A stretch of DNA of 64,000 nt from Chloroflexi bacterium CSP1-4 (lineage in GTDB: Bacteria > Chloroflexota > Limnocylindria > Limnocylindrales > CSP1-4): the NCBI GenBank assembly GCA_001443375.1, contig LDXM01000001.1, positions 121,922 to 185,921 of the forward strand. Reading direction: 5' to 3'. Below, piece after piece: positions 37,440 to 49,026 of the stretch. The notes beneath the pieces are model-generated. The model saw nothing but the letters and a program-made list of their open reading frames with translations. It made no database searches and was not told where the DNA came from. Each line of letters opens with the position of its first letter. Within the stretch, counting starts at the first letter, position 1. Both the position numbers and the translations under genes were made by a program.

Positions 37440-38702
37440 GTGGACGTCTGGCTCGCCGCGCTCATCTTCGTCGCCACGTACGTGGTGATCGCCACGGAGC
37501 GTGTGCACAAGACGGTCGCCGCCCTCGGCGGTGGCGTGCTCATGATCGTTTTCCAGATCCTCGACCAGGACGAGGCCTTCGCGGCCATCGACTTCAACGT
37601 CATCTTCCTTCTGCTCGGGATGATGGTCATCGCCAACATCATGCGGAAGACCGGCGTCTTCCAGTGGGTGGCCATCCGCGCCGTCCAGCTGGCCGGCGGA
37701 CAGCCGTGGCGGATCCTCGTCGTGCTCTGCCTGATCACGGCCATCGCGTCGGCCTTCCTCGACAACGTCACGACCGTCGTGCTGATCGGGCCGATCACGC
37801 TCTACGTGGCCGCCGCGATGCGCGTATCCCCGGTGCCGTACCTGATCGCAGAGATCCTGGCCTCCAACATCGGCGGCACGGCCACACTCATCGGGGATCC
37901 GCCGAACATCCTCATCGGCTCCGCGGCGGGCTACGACTTCGGCACGTTCACGCTCAACATGGCGCCAGCCTCCATCCTCGTCTTCGCGGGCTTCCTGATC
38001 CTGGCCCGGTTCATGTTCGGGCCGGAGCTGGCGCGGCAGCGCGACGGCCTCGTGATCGCCGACCTCGACCCGAGCGGCGTCATCACGGACTTCCGCATGA
38101 TGCGCATCTCCGCAGTGGTGATGCTGGCGACGATCATCGGCTTCGTCATCGCCGGACCCCTCGGCTACGAGCCGGCCACGGTGGCGCTGCTCGGCGCCAG
38201 CGCCATCCTCCTGCTGGCGCGCGGGGATCCGGCCGAGATCCTTGCCGAGGTCGAGTGGACGACGCTCCTCTTCTTCGTCGGCCTCTTCATCGTCGTCGAG
38301 GGCGTCATCCGCGTGGGCATCATCGAGGCGTTCGCCAACGAACTCTTCAGCGCGACGCGGGGCGATGTCACGCTGACGAGCCTGGCCCTGCTGTGGGTCA
38401 GCGGCCTGGCATCGGGGATCGTCGACAACATCCCGTACACCGCCACGCTCATCCCAGTCGTGCAGCAGCTCGGAGCGCGCGGGGTCGAGCTCGATCCGTT
38501 GTGGTGGTCGCTCGCGCTGGGGGCGGACCTGGGTGGCAACTCCACGATCATCGGGGCTTCGGCCAACGTCATCATCGTGAGCCTTGCCGCCCGATCGGGC
38601 CACGAGATCCGCTTCGGCGCCTTCCTGCGTTATGGCATCGCGACCGTCGTCCTGTCTCTCGCGATCGCCAGTCTGTACGTGTGGGTGCGCTACCTGTTGT
38701 GA
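37440..38702 (+). CDS. ArsB/NhaD (ion transporter superfamily) permease
   Basis: DFNVIFLLLGMMVIANIMRKTGVFQW...LDNVTTVVLIGPITLYVA...LASNIGGTATLIGDPPNILIGSAAG. Confidence 0.9.
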   Translation: MDVWLAALIFVATYVVIATERVHKTVAALGGGVLMIVFQILDQDEAFAAIDFNVIFLLLGMMVIANIMRKTGVFQWVAIRAVQLAGGQPWRILVVLCLITAIASAFLDNVTTVVLIGPITLYVAAAMRVSPVPYLIAEILASNIGGTATLIGDPPNILIGSAAGYDFGTFTLNMAPASILVFAGFLILARFMFGPELARQRDGLVIADLDPSGVITDFRMMRISAVVMLATIIGFVIAGPLGYEPATVALLGASAILLLARGDPAEILAEVEWTTLLFFVGLFIVVEGVIRVGIIEAFANELFSATRGDVTLTSLALLWVSGLASGIVDNIPYTATLIPVVQQLGARGVELDPLWWSLALGADLGGNSTIIGASANVIIVSLAARSGHEIRFGAFLRYGIATVVLSLAIASLYVWVRYLL

Positions 38703-39961
38703 GCGGACTGATCGCGACCGTCCTGGCTCCGACAGCGCTGCCCGGTCCGGCTCCCTTCGCCGTCGCCGAGGCCGTGGTGCCCGCTCTGCTCGGCCTCTTC
38801 GCGCTCTTCGTCGGCGCCAAGGTCGGCGAGGAGATCGCCCGCCGGCTCGGCCAGCCGCCAGTGGTCGGCGAGCTTGCCGGCGGCTTCATCGTCGGCCCGT
38901 ACGCCCTCGGCCTCGTGGTGCCGGGCGAGGCCGCGCTCGTGTTGTCGGAGCTCGGCGTGGTCGTGCTCCTCTTCTCAGTCGGCCTGGAGGTGCGCACCGA
39001 CCAGCTGCTGGCCGTGAGACGCTCGGCCGTCGCCGCCGCGGTGCTGGCCATGGTCCTGCCCATCGCCGGCGGCATGGCAGTGATGCTCGCCACCGGCGCA
39101 GCGCCCGGGGCGGCGGCATTCGTGGGGCTCGCGCTGGCCGCCACCAGCATCGGCATCACCAGCCGCGTCCTGGCCGAGATGGGGGTCCTGGACCGAACCT
39201 TCGCCAGGGTCATCCTGGGCGCCGCGATCGTCGACGACGTGCTGGCCCTCGTCGCCATCGGGCTCGTCTCCGGTCTTGCGACCGGCGACGTCTCCGCCTC
39301 CACGCTGGTCGTGGCCGTGGCCGGCGTGGCGCTGGTGGGACTCGGCTTCGCCGTCGCCCGGCGTGCGCGCGGGCTGCGCCGGGAGGCGTTCACCTGGCCG
39401 CTCTTCGCGGACACCCCGCTCGTGCCGGCCTTCATCGTCATGCTGGGGCTGGCGCTCGTGGCCGTGGTGGTAGGCCTGGCGGCGATCATCGGCGCCTTCG
39501 TGGCCGGCCTCATCGTGGCCGAGACCGAGGCGCGCGAGGAACTGGAACACGAGATCCGGCCGCTGGCGGCGATCTTCACGCCCTTCTTCTTCGCCGTGAC
39601 CGGCGCCGCGGTCGACCTGCGCGCCATCTTCGAACCGCGGATCACCCTCCTGGTGCTCGTGCTCACCGCGGTCGGCGTGGCCACGAAGCTCGCCGGCGGC
39701 TACCTCGGCGCGCGGGGCCTGGGTCGGGCGCGTGCGATGGCCGTGGGCGTCGGGCTCGTGCCGCGCGGCGAGGTCGGCATCGTGGTCGCCACGCTCGGCC
39801 TGGGGCTGGGGCTGCTGACGCCGGACCTCTTCTCCGCCGTGCTGGTCACGGTCGTGGCCACGACGGTCGTGGCGCCGTACCTGCTGGTGCGGGTCGTGCC
39901 GGCAGCCGCGGCGGCAGAGGATGTCCTGGCCGAGCGCGCCGGGGTGACGACGCTCGCCTGA
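38699..39961 (+). CDS. CPA2-type cation:proton antiporter
   Basis: GTG 38699 overlapping preceding TGA; PPVVGELAGGFIVGPYALGLV..LSELGVVVLLFSVGLEV; SIGITSRVLAEMGVLDRTFARVILGAAIVDDVLALV. Confidence 0.92.
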   Translation: MSGLIATVLAPTALPGPAPFAVAEAVVPALLGLFALFVGAKVGEEIARRLGQPPVVGELAGGFIVGPYALGLVVPGEAALVLSELGVVVLLFSVGLEVRTDQLLAVRRSAVAAAVLAMVLPIAGGMAVMLATGAAPGAAAFVGLALAATSIGITSRVLAEMGVLDRTFARVILGAAIVDDVLALVAIGLVSGLATGDVSASTLVVAVAGVALVGLGFAVARRARGLRREAFTWPLFADTPLVPAFIVMLGLALVAVVVGLAAIIGAFVAGLIVAETEAREELEHEIRPLAAIFTPFFFAVTGAAVDLRAIFEPRITLLVLVLTAVGVATKLAGGYLGARGLGRARAMAVGVGLVPRGEVGIVVATLGLGLGLLTPDLFSAVLVTVVATTVVAPYLLVRVVPAAAAAEDVLAERAGVTTLA

Positions 39962-39975
39962 TCCCCGACCCTCCG

Positions 39976-40623
39976 TCAGCGACGGCGGAACAGGCCGCGC
40001 CGCTCGGGCTCGGTGGAGGCCGTGGTGCGACGACCCGCGGCGCGAAGGAGGCGATCGATCTCTTCGCGGTACTGGCGCCCGATCGGCATGCGGTCGAGCC
40101 ACTCCACGTACTCGAGGTCGCGGCGGGCGATCTCGCCCAGCGACCAGCCGGCGTAGCGACCGAAGTTCAGGACGCTCCCCGACGGGTTGCCGGGCGGCGG
40201 GCCGGCCGCGCCGTGGCCCGCGGGCGTCCCCATCGACGCGGGGTCGTAGCCACTTCCCGCCGACGAGCGGCCACTGGTCCAGTTCGGGCTGGTTTCCTCG
40301 GGCGGTCGCGCGCGATGCGGCGGCTGGGCCGGGGACTCAGAGGCCGCTGTGTGACGGTGCGGTACGGACGGAGGAGCTGCGTGCGGCCGCGTGGCGCCGA
40401 CGTGCCCGGCGCCTGCGCGCTGGGTGTCGTATGCGGCCCGACGGGCGGGGTCCTTCAGCACCGCCCAGGCGGCGTTGATCGCGGCCATGCGCGCGGCGGC
40501 CTCGGGGCTCTCGGCAACGTCGGGGTGGTACTTGCGCGCCAGCCGGCGATAGGCGGCCTGGACGACCTCGGCCTCCGCCTCCGGGTCGACCTGCAGGACC
40601 TTGTAGTGGTCGGTGTGCGACAT
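39976..40623 (-). CDS. DnaJ domain-containing protein
   Basis: DHYKVLQVDPEAEAEVVQAAYRRLARKYHPDVAESPEAAARMAAINAAWAVLKDPARRAAYD. Confidence 0.92.
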   Translation of the reverse strand: MSHTDHYKVLQVDPEAEAEVVQAAYRRLARKYHPDVAESPEAAARMAAINAAWAVLKDPARRAAYDTQRAGAGHVGATRPHAAPPSVPHRHTAASESPAQPPHRARPPEETSPNWTSGRSSAGSGYDPASMGTPAGHGAAGPPPGNPSGSVLNFGRYAGWSLGEIARRDLEYVEWLDRMPIGRQYREEIDRLLRAAGRRTTASTEPERRGLFRRR

Positions 40624-40626
40624 GGG

Positions 40627-41850
40627 TCAGGCGGTACTGGCCGGCGGGTCCGCGGCGGTCGCCGTTAGGGGGGCCATCGTCGCCTCCGGCACCCGGGCCG
40701 GTGCGGACCCCGGCATCTCGGGCGCGCCCGGGGGCGGACGGTAGCCGGGCGACTCGGACGGTGGGGCGCCGCCGGCTCGACGGAAGACGTAGCGGTAGAT
40801 GTCGCGCGACGCGGCAGCGATGGGCAGCGAGAAGATCGCGCCGAGCAAGCCGGCGATCGCGGCGCCGACGGTGAGGGCGAGGATGACGACCGCCGGATGC
40901 AGCTCCACTGCGCCGCCCTGGATCTTCGGCACGAGGATGTTGTTCTCGAGCTGCTGCACGACGATGTAGAGGAGCACGACCGCGACGACCGCGTCCACCC
41001 GGCCCGTCGTGGCGGCCAGCAGCAGCGTGGGGACCATGGAGATGATCGGCCCGATGATCGGCAGCAGCTCGAGGACGCCCGCGATGACCGCCAGCAGCAC
41101 CGCGAAACGCCCGAAGATGGGATCCACCGCGACGTCCAGCAGCAAGAGGCCGGCGAAGGTCGCGATGCCCACGGCGAAGCACAGGACGAACTGGCCACGC
41201 AGCCAGCGCCCGAAGACCCGCTCGATGATGGCGATCACCGACCAGGCGTCCTCGCGCCAATCCTCGGGGATGGCGTTGCGCACCGCGAGCACCAGCCGGT
41301 CGCGGTCCTTGAGGAGGTAGAACGCCCAGACCGGCACGATGGCCAGGGCGATGATGTTGCCCACGAAGGAGACGACGCCTGTGGCGATGGGCAGGATCGC
41401 GCCGGGGTCGATGGCGCCGCCACCCGGGCCGCCGCTCGCCAGCGCGGCGATGAGGCCGTCGATGAAGTCGCGCAGCACCTTGGGCAGCTGCAGCTGATCG
41501 TAGGCCCGGGTGAGGTCGTCGAGCCGGGCCTGGAGTTGCTCGAGCAGCGAGGGCAGGTCCTCGACGAAGGCGACGACTTGGCGCACGAGGGGGCCGAACA
41601 GCAGCGACAGCCCCTCGACGAGGATGACGATGGTCGCCGCGTAGACGAGCAGGATGGCCAGCCAGCGCGGCGTGCGGCGACGGGTCAGCCAGCTCACCGC
41701 CGGATCGAGGACGTAGACGAGCAGGGCGCCGAGGATGAACGGGCCGAGCGCGCTGCGGCCGAGATAGAGGACGATCAGCAGCAGGATCGCGGCAGCCACA
41801 GCCACGGTGGCGCGCGGCGTGGGTGGTCTTACGCGGCGGATGCTCTCCAT
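40627..41850 (-). CDS. AI-2E family transporter (PerM-like)
   Basis: Multi-TM; LLEQLQARLDDL...VLLAVIAGVLELLPIIGPIISMVPTLLLAATTG...QQLENNILVPKIQGGAVELHPAVVILALTVGAAIAGLLGAIFSLPIAA. Confidence 0.93.
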   Translation of the reverse strand: MESIRRVRPPTPRATVAVAAAILLLIVLYLGRSALGPFILGALLVYVLDPAVSWLTRRRTPRWLAILLVYAATIVILVEGLSLLFGPLVRQVVAFVEDLPSLLEQLQARLDDLTRAYDQLQLPKVLRDFIDGLIAALASGGPGGGAIDPGAILPIATGVVSFVGNIIALAIVPVWAFYLLKDRDRLVLAVRNAIPEDWREDAWSVIAIIERVFGRWLRGQFVLCFAVGIATFAGLLLLDVAVDPIFGRFAVLLAVIAGVLELLPIIGPIISMVPTLLLAATTGRVDAVVAVVLLYIVVQQLENNILVPKIQGGAVELHPAVVILALTVGAAIAGLLGAIFSLPIAAASRDIYRYVFRRAGGAPPSESPGYRPPPGAPEMPGSAPARVPEATMAPLTATAADPPASTA

Positions 41851-41942
41851 GGCCACGGTCGGGAGCGTAGCAGACGGTCCGTGAGGGGGCGATGGCGCCG
41901 GCGGAACAAGGTCCCGCCGCTGGCTTCCTCTTACGCGCATCG

Positions 41943-42138
41943 GGTGAGCCGAAGAAGGCCTTGCCTGCCTCTCGCGGTAGATGCGTGGGTGATAGTTAGC
42001 CGCTAGGGACTAATACCGCCATCTTCGTGGCTTCCCAGACCCTCCTCTGACTCCTAACGCTCCGGTGGCGCGCGAATGAGGGAAGATGGCGTGGCCGCGG
42101 TTGGCCCGGCGTGATCGACGGGATCGGGCCGGCTCACC
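41943..42138. other. unexplained intergenic region with nested inverted repeats
   Basis: Outer 9-bp IR GGTGAGCCG (41943..41951)/CGGCTCACC (42130..42138); inner perfect 10-bp IR CGCCATCTTC (42017..42026)/GAAGATGGCG (42082..42091). Confidence 0.35.
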
Positions 42139-42158
42139 GAAAGCCGAGGCCACCCTGT

Positions 42159-42187
42159 TTGACGCTTCCACGACCCGGCAGTACCAT
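42159..42187 (+). promoter_or_regulatory. SigA-type promoter of rplU-rpmA-rpmE
   Basis: TTGACG - 17 nt - TACCAT. Confidence 0.7.
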
Positions 42188-42262
42188 GCCTGTTCGCGCC
42201 CACGGACTCGACGCCCAGCTTCGCGTCGTCCGCCGCGCGCCCGACTCAGACGCAAGGGAACC

Positions 42263-42937
42263 ATGTACGCAGTCATCGAGAGCGGCGGCAAGCAGTACCG
42301 TGTCCAGCTGGGCACGGAGCTGGCGGTGGACCGGCTCGACGTCGAGCCCGGCCAGACGATCGAGTTCGAGCGCGTCCTGCTCGTGGCCGACGAGGACCGG
42401 GCGGCCATCGGCCAGCCGCTCGTGAAGGGCGCGCGAGTCAGCGCGGACGTCGTGCGCCAGGACCGCGGCGACAAGATCGTCGTCTTCAAGTACCGGCCCA
42501 AGGCACGCAGCCGCGTCAAGCAGGGCCACCGCGCCGATCTGACCATCCTGCGCGTCTCGGACATCGAGCTCGACGGCAAGAGCGCCCGGAAGCTCGCCGC
42601 CGACGCGGTCACCGAGCGCCAGCGCCTCGAGGCCGCCGCCGCGGAAGAGGCCGCCAGGCAGGCCGCCGCCGACAAGGCGCTCGCCGCGAAGCTGGCGAAG
42701 GAGGCGAAGGCCGCCGAGGCCGCAGCCGCCGCCGAGGAGAAGCCCGCCAAGCCCGCGACCAAGGCGAAGGACGAGCCCAAGGCCGCGACCAAGGCGAAGG
42801 CCGAGCCCAAGGCCGGAGCGGGCGCCAAGGCCGCGCCGAAGGCCCCCAAGACCGCCGCCAGCCGCACCCAGGCGCCGCCGCCGGCCGCGAGGCCCAAGGC
42901 CCCGCGCGCGACAAAGCCGACGAAGAAGGACGAGTAG
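42263..42937 (+). CDS. rplU: 50S ribosomal protein L21 with long Ala/Lys-rich C-terminal extension
   Basis: [41 protein letters not shown]...[24 protein letters not shown], then ~115-aa A/K/P-rich tail. Confidence 0.93.
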   Translation: MYAVIESGGKQYRVQLGTELAVDRLDVEPGQTIEFERVLLVADEDRAAIGQPLVKGARVSADVVRQDRGDKIVVFKYRPKARSRVKQGHRADLTILRVSDIELDGKSARKLAADAVTERQRLEAAAAEEAARQAAADKALAAKLAKEAKAAEAAAAAEEKPAKPATKAKDEPKAATKAKAEPKAGAGAKAAPKAPKTAASRTQAPPPAARPKAPRATKPTKKDE

Positions 42938-42942
42938 CCGCG

Positions 42943-43215
42943 ATGGCGCACAAGAAAGCCGGTTCCAGCTCGCGCAACGGCCGCGACAGCGTCGGCCAGC
43001 GGCTCGGCGTGAAGGCCGGCGACGGCCAGCTCGTCACCGCCGGCTCGATCATCGTCCGCCAGCGCGGCATGACCTTCGTCTCCGGTGAGGGCACCGGCCT
43101 GGGCAGGGACTACACGGTCTTCGCCGTGCTCGATGGCCGCGTCCGTTTTGAGCACCAGACGAAGAACAAGAAGCGCATCCGCGTGGTCGCCGAGCCCGCG
43201 GAGATGCAGGCATGA
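42943..43215 (+). CDS. rpmA: 50S ribosomal protein L27
   Basis: [42 protein letters not shown]. Confidence 0.97.
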   Translation: MAHKKAGSSSRNGRDSVGQRLGVKAGDGQLVTAGSIIVRQRGMTFVSGEGTGLGRDYTVFAVLDGRVRFEHQTKNKKRIRVVAEPAEMQA

Positions 43216-43424
43216 AGCCGGGCCTCCATCCCAAGTACGTCCAGGCCGAGGTGAGCTGCGGCACATGCGGCCGGAAGTTCCAGGTCGGCTCCACCCGCCA
43301 GACGCTGCACGTCGACGTCTGCTCCAACTGCCACCCGTTCTACACGGGCAAGCAGACGATCGTGGACACGGCCGGCCAGGTCGAGCGCTTCCAGAAGCGC
43401 CTCGAGCGCGCCGCGCGATCCTGA
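43212..43424 (+). CDS. rpmE: 50S ribosomal protein L31 (zinc-type, C+)
   Basis: [48 protein letters not shown]. Confidence 0.95.
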   Translation: MKPGLHPKYVQAEVSCGTCGRKFQVGSTRQTLHVDVCSNCHPFYTGKQTIVDTAGQVERFQKRLERAARS

Positions 43425-43501
43425 TCGTCCCCCTCGCACCTGCCGCGGCGGATCCCACCGGGTCCGCCGTCCTGATTCCCGGGCGCCGGTAGACTTCCGC
43501 C

Positions 43502-44478
43502 ATGCCGCGCTTCGCCTACGGTGGTCAGGCCCTCATGGAGGGCGTCCTGATGCGTGGCCGCGACGCCATCGCCGTCGCCATCCGGCATCCCGACGGCGGC
43601 ATCGTCACGGCCACCGAGCCGCTGGACTCCGTCCTCCATCGCAGCCGCTTCGCGCGAGCGCCGTTCTTCCGGGGCGTCGTCCTGCTCTATGAGACGCTGG
43701 TCATCGGCACCCGCTGGCTCATGCGCTCCGGGTCGGTCGCGGCGTCGGCGGAGGGGGTCGAGCTCGGTCGGGGTGCCATCGCCGGGACGCTCGTGCTCAC
43801 CTTCGGCTTCGCCATCGGGCTCTTCGTGCTGCTGCCGCTCTTCCTGGCCCAAGCCGCGACGCCGGCGATCGGGCAGGCAGAGGCCTTCGTCGAGCACCTG
43901 GTCGAGGGGCTCATCCGCGTGGCCATCTTCGTCGCCTACCTGCTCCTCGTCAGCCAGGCGGGGGACATCAAGCGGGTCTTCCGCTACCACGGCGCCGAGC
44001 ACATGACGATCCACGCGCTCGAGCACGACCAGGCCCTGACCATCGACAACATCCGCCGCCACCCAACGGCCCACCCGCGCTGCGGCACCGAGTTCCTCGT
44101 GGTCTTCGTCATCGTCAGCATCCTCGTCTTCAGCCTCCTGGCCGGGCAGAACCTGCTGGTCAGCGTCGTGGGGCGGATCCTGCTCATCCCGGTCATCGCC
44201 GCGCTGAGCTACGAGCTGCTGCGCTTCGGCGCTCGCCATCGCGACAGTGCGCTGGTCCGGGCGATCTTCCAGCCCGGCATCTGGCTCCAGCTCATCACCA
44301 CCAAGCAGCCCGACGACGACATGATCGAGGTCGCCGTGGCCTCCATGCGCGAGGCCCTCGCCATCAGCGGTGACGAGGCGCCCGAGGGCAGCCTCGACCC
44401 GGAGCGCCGGCCGCTGACCGCGTCGACCGCCGCAGCCGAACCGGGGCCGGAGAGGGAGCCGGCCGCAGGCCTGGAGCC

Positions 44479-44482
<4 letters not shown>
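43502..44482 (+). CDS. DUF1385 domain-containing membrane protein
   Basis: [30 protein letters not shown]...[38 protein letters not shown]. Confidence 0.92.
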
Positions 44483-45564
<1,082 letters not shown>

Positions 45565-45579
45565 GGAGAGCGGACGAGC

Positions 45580-46488
45580 GTGGCCGGCATCCGCGAGACG
45601 CTGGAGGTGGGCGGGGCGCGCCTGCGCGGGGCGGGCTCGGAGTCACCACGGCTCGACGCCGAGCTGCTCCTGGGGCACGTCGTCGGGTTGGAGCGCACGT
45701 CCATCCTCGCGCACCCCGAGGCGCCCCTGAGCGATGGGCAGCTGGAGCGCTTCAGGGCCCTCGTCGAGCGGCGCGCGGCCGGGGAGCCGGTCGCCTACAT
45801 CCGCGGCGTGAAGGAGTTCTACGGCCTCGCGCTGGCCGTCGACCCGCGGGCGCTCATCCCCCGTCCGGAGACCGAGTCGCTCGTCGAGCTGGCGCTGGCG
45901 CGCGTCCGTGGCGCGCTGTCGGCCGCTCCCCGGCCGGCCGGCACGCGGCCCTTCCGGGTGCTCGACGTGGGCACGGGCAGCGGGGCCGTGGTCGTGGCCC
46001 TGGCGCGCACACTGGGCCGCGCCGGCTACGGCGAGGCGGTCCGCTTCACGGCCAGCGATCGCTCCCAGGACGCCCTGGCGCTGGCCGTCGAGAACGCGGT
46101 GAGCCACGGCGTGGCGGACCTGATCGACTTCCGCGTCGCCGACCTGCTCGACCCGGCCATCGAGGTGGACGGCCCGATCGACCTCGTGGTCGCCAACCTG
46201 CCGTACATCCCGAGCGCGGTCCTGCTCGAGTTGCCGGTCGCGGCCAGCTTCGAGCCGCGCGAGGCGCTCGACGGCGGCCCGGACGGCCTGGACCTCGTGC
46301 GACGCCTGCTCGTGGACCTGCCGCGCGTCCTGGTCGCGGGCGGCGGCGCGCTGCTGGAGATCGGCGCTGACCAGGGGGAAACGGCCGTTGCTGCCGCGGC
46401 CGAGCGCCTGCCCGGCTGGCCGGCCACGATCCATCCGGACCTGGCGGGGCAGCCCCGGGTCCTGTCGGTCGAGCGGCCGGGGCGGTGA
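45580..46488 (+). CDS. prmC: release factor glutamine methyltransferase
   Basis: ALIPRPETESLVELAL; LDVGTGSGAVVVALAR; NLPYIPS; follows prfA. Confidence 0.93.
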   Translation: MAGIRETLEVGGARLRGAGSESPRLDAELLLGHVVGLERTSILAHPEAPLSDGQLERFRALVERRAAGEPVAYIRGVKEFYGLALAVDPRALIPRPETESLVELALARVRGALSAAPRPAGTRPFRVLDVGTGSGAVVVALARTLGRAGYGEAVRFTASDRSQDALALAVENAVSHGVADLIDFRVADLLDPAIEVDGPIDLVVANLPYIPSAVLLELPVAASFEPREALDGGPDGLDLVRRLLVDLPRVLVAGGGALLEIGADQGETAVAAAAERLPGWPATIHPDLAGQPRVLSVERPGR

Positions 46489-47303
46489 CGCGCGTCCGCC
46501 TGCTCGCCCTGGACCTGGACGGGACGATCCTCGGCGACGACCTGCGCATCAGCGCGCGGACGCGGGTCGCGATCCGCGAGGCCATCGCCCGGGGCGTGAC
46601 GGTCGTGCTGGCCACCGGGCGGATGTACCGCAGCGCCCTGCCCTACTCCGAGTCGCTGGGGCTATCCGGGCCGCTCATCTGCTACCAGGGCGCCTACGTC
46701 CGCGAGCGGCCGGGTCCCGGCGGCGCGCCCGGCGCGATCCTCCGCCACATCACGATGGACGCGGAACCGGCTCGGGCGGCCGTCCGCTGGGCGCGCGAGA
46801 ACGGTCTCGACCCGCATGTCAACGCCGACGACCAGCTGCTCATGGAGGTGGGCGACGAGGAGGCGCCCGACTACGAGCGCCTGGCGGGCATCGGCGCCGA
46901 GTTCGTGCCGGACCTCGTGGCCGCCATCGACCACCCGGCGACGAAGGTCCTGGCGGTGGGCCCGGCCGGCCTGCCGGCCCGGCTGCTGGATGCGGGGCGT
47001 GCCGCCTTCGCCGGCCGTGCGGAGGTGACCGTCTCGCACCCCGAGTACCTGGAGTTCACGGCGCCCGGCGTGCACAAGGGGGCCGCGTTGCGCTGGCTGG
47101 CCCTGCGGCTGGGTATCCCGATGGGAGCGACGATGGCCGTGGGCGATCAGCACAACGACCTCGAGATGATCGCCGCGGCGGGGGTCGGCGTGGCCATGGG
47201 CGGCGCCCCGCCCGAGGTGCGCGCCGCCGCGCGCCACGTCACGGCCCCGCTCGAGGAGGATGGCGCCGCGCAGGCCATCGAGGAGTTCGTGCTGCGCGGC
47301 TGA
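46485..47303 (+). CDS. Cof-type HAD-superfamily hydrolase
   Basis: LLALDLDGTILGDDLRISARTRVAIREA; MAVGDQHNDLEMIAAAGVGVAMGGAPPEVRAAARHVT. Confidence 0.92.
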   Translation: MTRVRLLALDLDGTILGDDLRISARTRVAIREAIARGVTVVLATGRMYRSALPYSESLGLSGPLICYQGAYVRERPGPGGAPGAILRHITMDAEPARAAVRWARENGLDPHVNADDQLLMEVGDEEAPDYERLAGIGAEFVPDLVAAIDHPATKVLAVGPAGLPARLLDAGRAAFAGRAEVTVSHPEYLEFTAPGVHKGAALRWLALRLGIPMGATMAVGDQHNDLEMIAAAGVGVAMGGAPPEVRAAARHVTAPLEEDGAAQAIEEFVLRG

Positions 47304-47574
47304 GGCGGCCGACGGGTCTGGCTCTCGGCGCCGGGCGTCGCGGGTCCTCTCACACGAACGTCGCCGGAGCGTTGGAAGCCTTGCCGGGGCTCACTGAGGT
47401 CGGGGCGGTCGGTCGAGAGCCTGGAAGTAGCCGTCAGCGGCTAACCGACGCCTCCGTTGGGCGGGTCGTGTGCGACATGCGGCGGCTCCAGGCTTCTAGT
47501 GCTCACGTGGTGTGCGAATGATGATGCCGGGCTGGGTCGCGGCGGCATCAGGCGTCTGCCGCTTCGTGGACAGG

Positions 47575-47607
47575 CACGCAGTCGGCCTTCGAGACACGCA
47601 GTCGGCC
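47575..47607. repeat. tandem 13-bp repeats upstream of glyA (20-bp period)
   Basis: CACGCAGTCGGCC at 47575..47587 and 47595..47607. Confidence 0.6.
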
Positions 47608-47691
47608 ACCGCGGGCCGTCGCGGGTACACTCAGCGCGGCCGCGCGCCGCGCGCGGCGAGGGCCCGGGTCGCTGAGGAGAGGCAGAGGGCG

Positions 47692-49026
47692 ATGAGCGTG
47701 ACGGCGGAGGGCGGACTCGGGCTCGGGTGGGCCTCCATCGCCGAGGTCGATCCGGATCTGTGGGCGGCGATGGTCGCCGAGCGCGTCCGCCAGCACCGCA
47801 AGATCGAGCTGATCGCCAGCGAGAACTACGTCTTTGCCGCGGTCATGGAAGCGCAGGGCTCCTGGCTCACGAACAAATACGCCGAGGGTCTGCCCGGCCG
47901 GCGCTACTACGGCGGTTGCGAGTACGTGGACGTCGCCGAGCGGCTGGCCCAGGAGCGCGCCCTGGCCCTCTTCCCGGGCGCCGAGCACGTCAACGTCCAG
48001 CCGCACAGCGGCGCCCAGGCGAACATGGCCGCCTACATGGCCGTGCTCGAGCCGGGTGACCGGTTCATGGGCATGAACCTCGCCCACGGTGGCCACCTGA
48101 CGCACGGGATGCACCTCAACTTCAGCGGCCGGCTCTACGAGGTCCACCCGTACGGCGTGCGCGAAGACGACGGCCGCATCGACTACGACGCCCTCGAGGC
48201 GACGGCTCGGGAGGTGCGCCCGAAGCTCATCGTGGCCGGAGCCTCGGCCTACCCGCGCATCATCGACTTCGAGCGCATGGCGGCCGTCGCCCACGAGGTC
48301 GGGGCCCTGCTCATGGTGGACATGGCACACATCGCCGGACTGGTGGCGGCCGGCGTCCATCCCAGCCCCTTCCCGCACGCCGACATCGTCACCACCACCA
48401 CGCACAAGACCCTGCGCGGCGCACGCGGGGGCACGATCTTCAGCCGCGTCCACCTGCCCGACGCGGTCGATCGGGCCCGCTTCCCGGCCGTCAAGGGGAC
48501 GCTCGCCGCGTCCATCGACCGGAACGTCTTCCCGGGCACGCAGGGCGGGCCGCTGATGCACGTCGTCGCCGCCAAGGCGGTCGGCTTCAAGCTCGCGCAG
48601 CGGGAGGAGTTCCGCGAGGACATGCGGCGCACCGTGGAGAACGCGCGGATCCTGGCTGAGACGCTCGTGGAGCGCGGCGCCCGCGTCATCTCGGGCGGCA
48701 CGGACACGCACCTCGCACTGGTGGACGTGACTCCGCTCGGGGTGACCGGCAAGGAGGCCGAGCGGCTGCTCGACGAGGTCGGCATCACCGTCAACAAGAA
48801 CGCCATCCCCTTCGATCCGCTGCCGCCGAATACGGCCTCGGGCATCCGCGTGGGCACGCCGGCCACGACGACGCGCGGATTCGGGCCCGACGAGATGCGC
48901 CAGGTGGCGGCGCTCATCGTGCGCACCATCGAGAGCCGGGACGAGCCGGCGGTGCTGGCCGGGATCGGGGCCGAGGTGGACGCCATCTGCGCCCGCTTCC
49001 CGGTGCCCGGGCTCCCGGCCGCGTGA
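47692..49026 (+). CDS. glyA: serine hydroxymethyltransferase
   Basis: [59 protein letters not shown] at 47692. Confidence 0.97.
   Translation: MSVTAEGGLGLGWASIAEVDPDLWAAMVAERVRQHRKIELIASENYVFAAVMEAQGSWLTNKYAEGLPGRRYYGGCEYVDVAERLAQERALALFPGAEHVNVQPHSGAQANMAAYMAVLEPGDRFMGMNLAHGGHLTHGMHLNFSGRLYEVHPYGVREDDGRIDYDALEATAREVRPKLIVAGASAYPRIIDFERMAAVAHEVGALLMVDMAHIAGLVAAGVHPSPFPHADIVTTTTHKTLRGARGGTIFSRVHLPDAVDRARFPAVKGTLAASIDRNVFPGTQGGPLMHVVAAKAVGFKLAQREEFREDMRRTVENARILAETLVERGARVISGGTDTHLALVDVTPLGVTGKEAERLLDEVGITVNKNAIPFDPLPPNTASGIRVGTPATTTRGFGPDEMRQVAALIVRTIESRDEPAVLAGIGAEVDAICARFPVPGLPAA

Noticed and set aside
41970-42030. 16S rRNA-like string (GTGGGTGA...CTAATACCGCC)
   Set aside because: Spacing between the motifs is far shorter than in 16S rRNA and surrounding sequence does not match; likely coincidence
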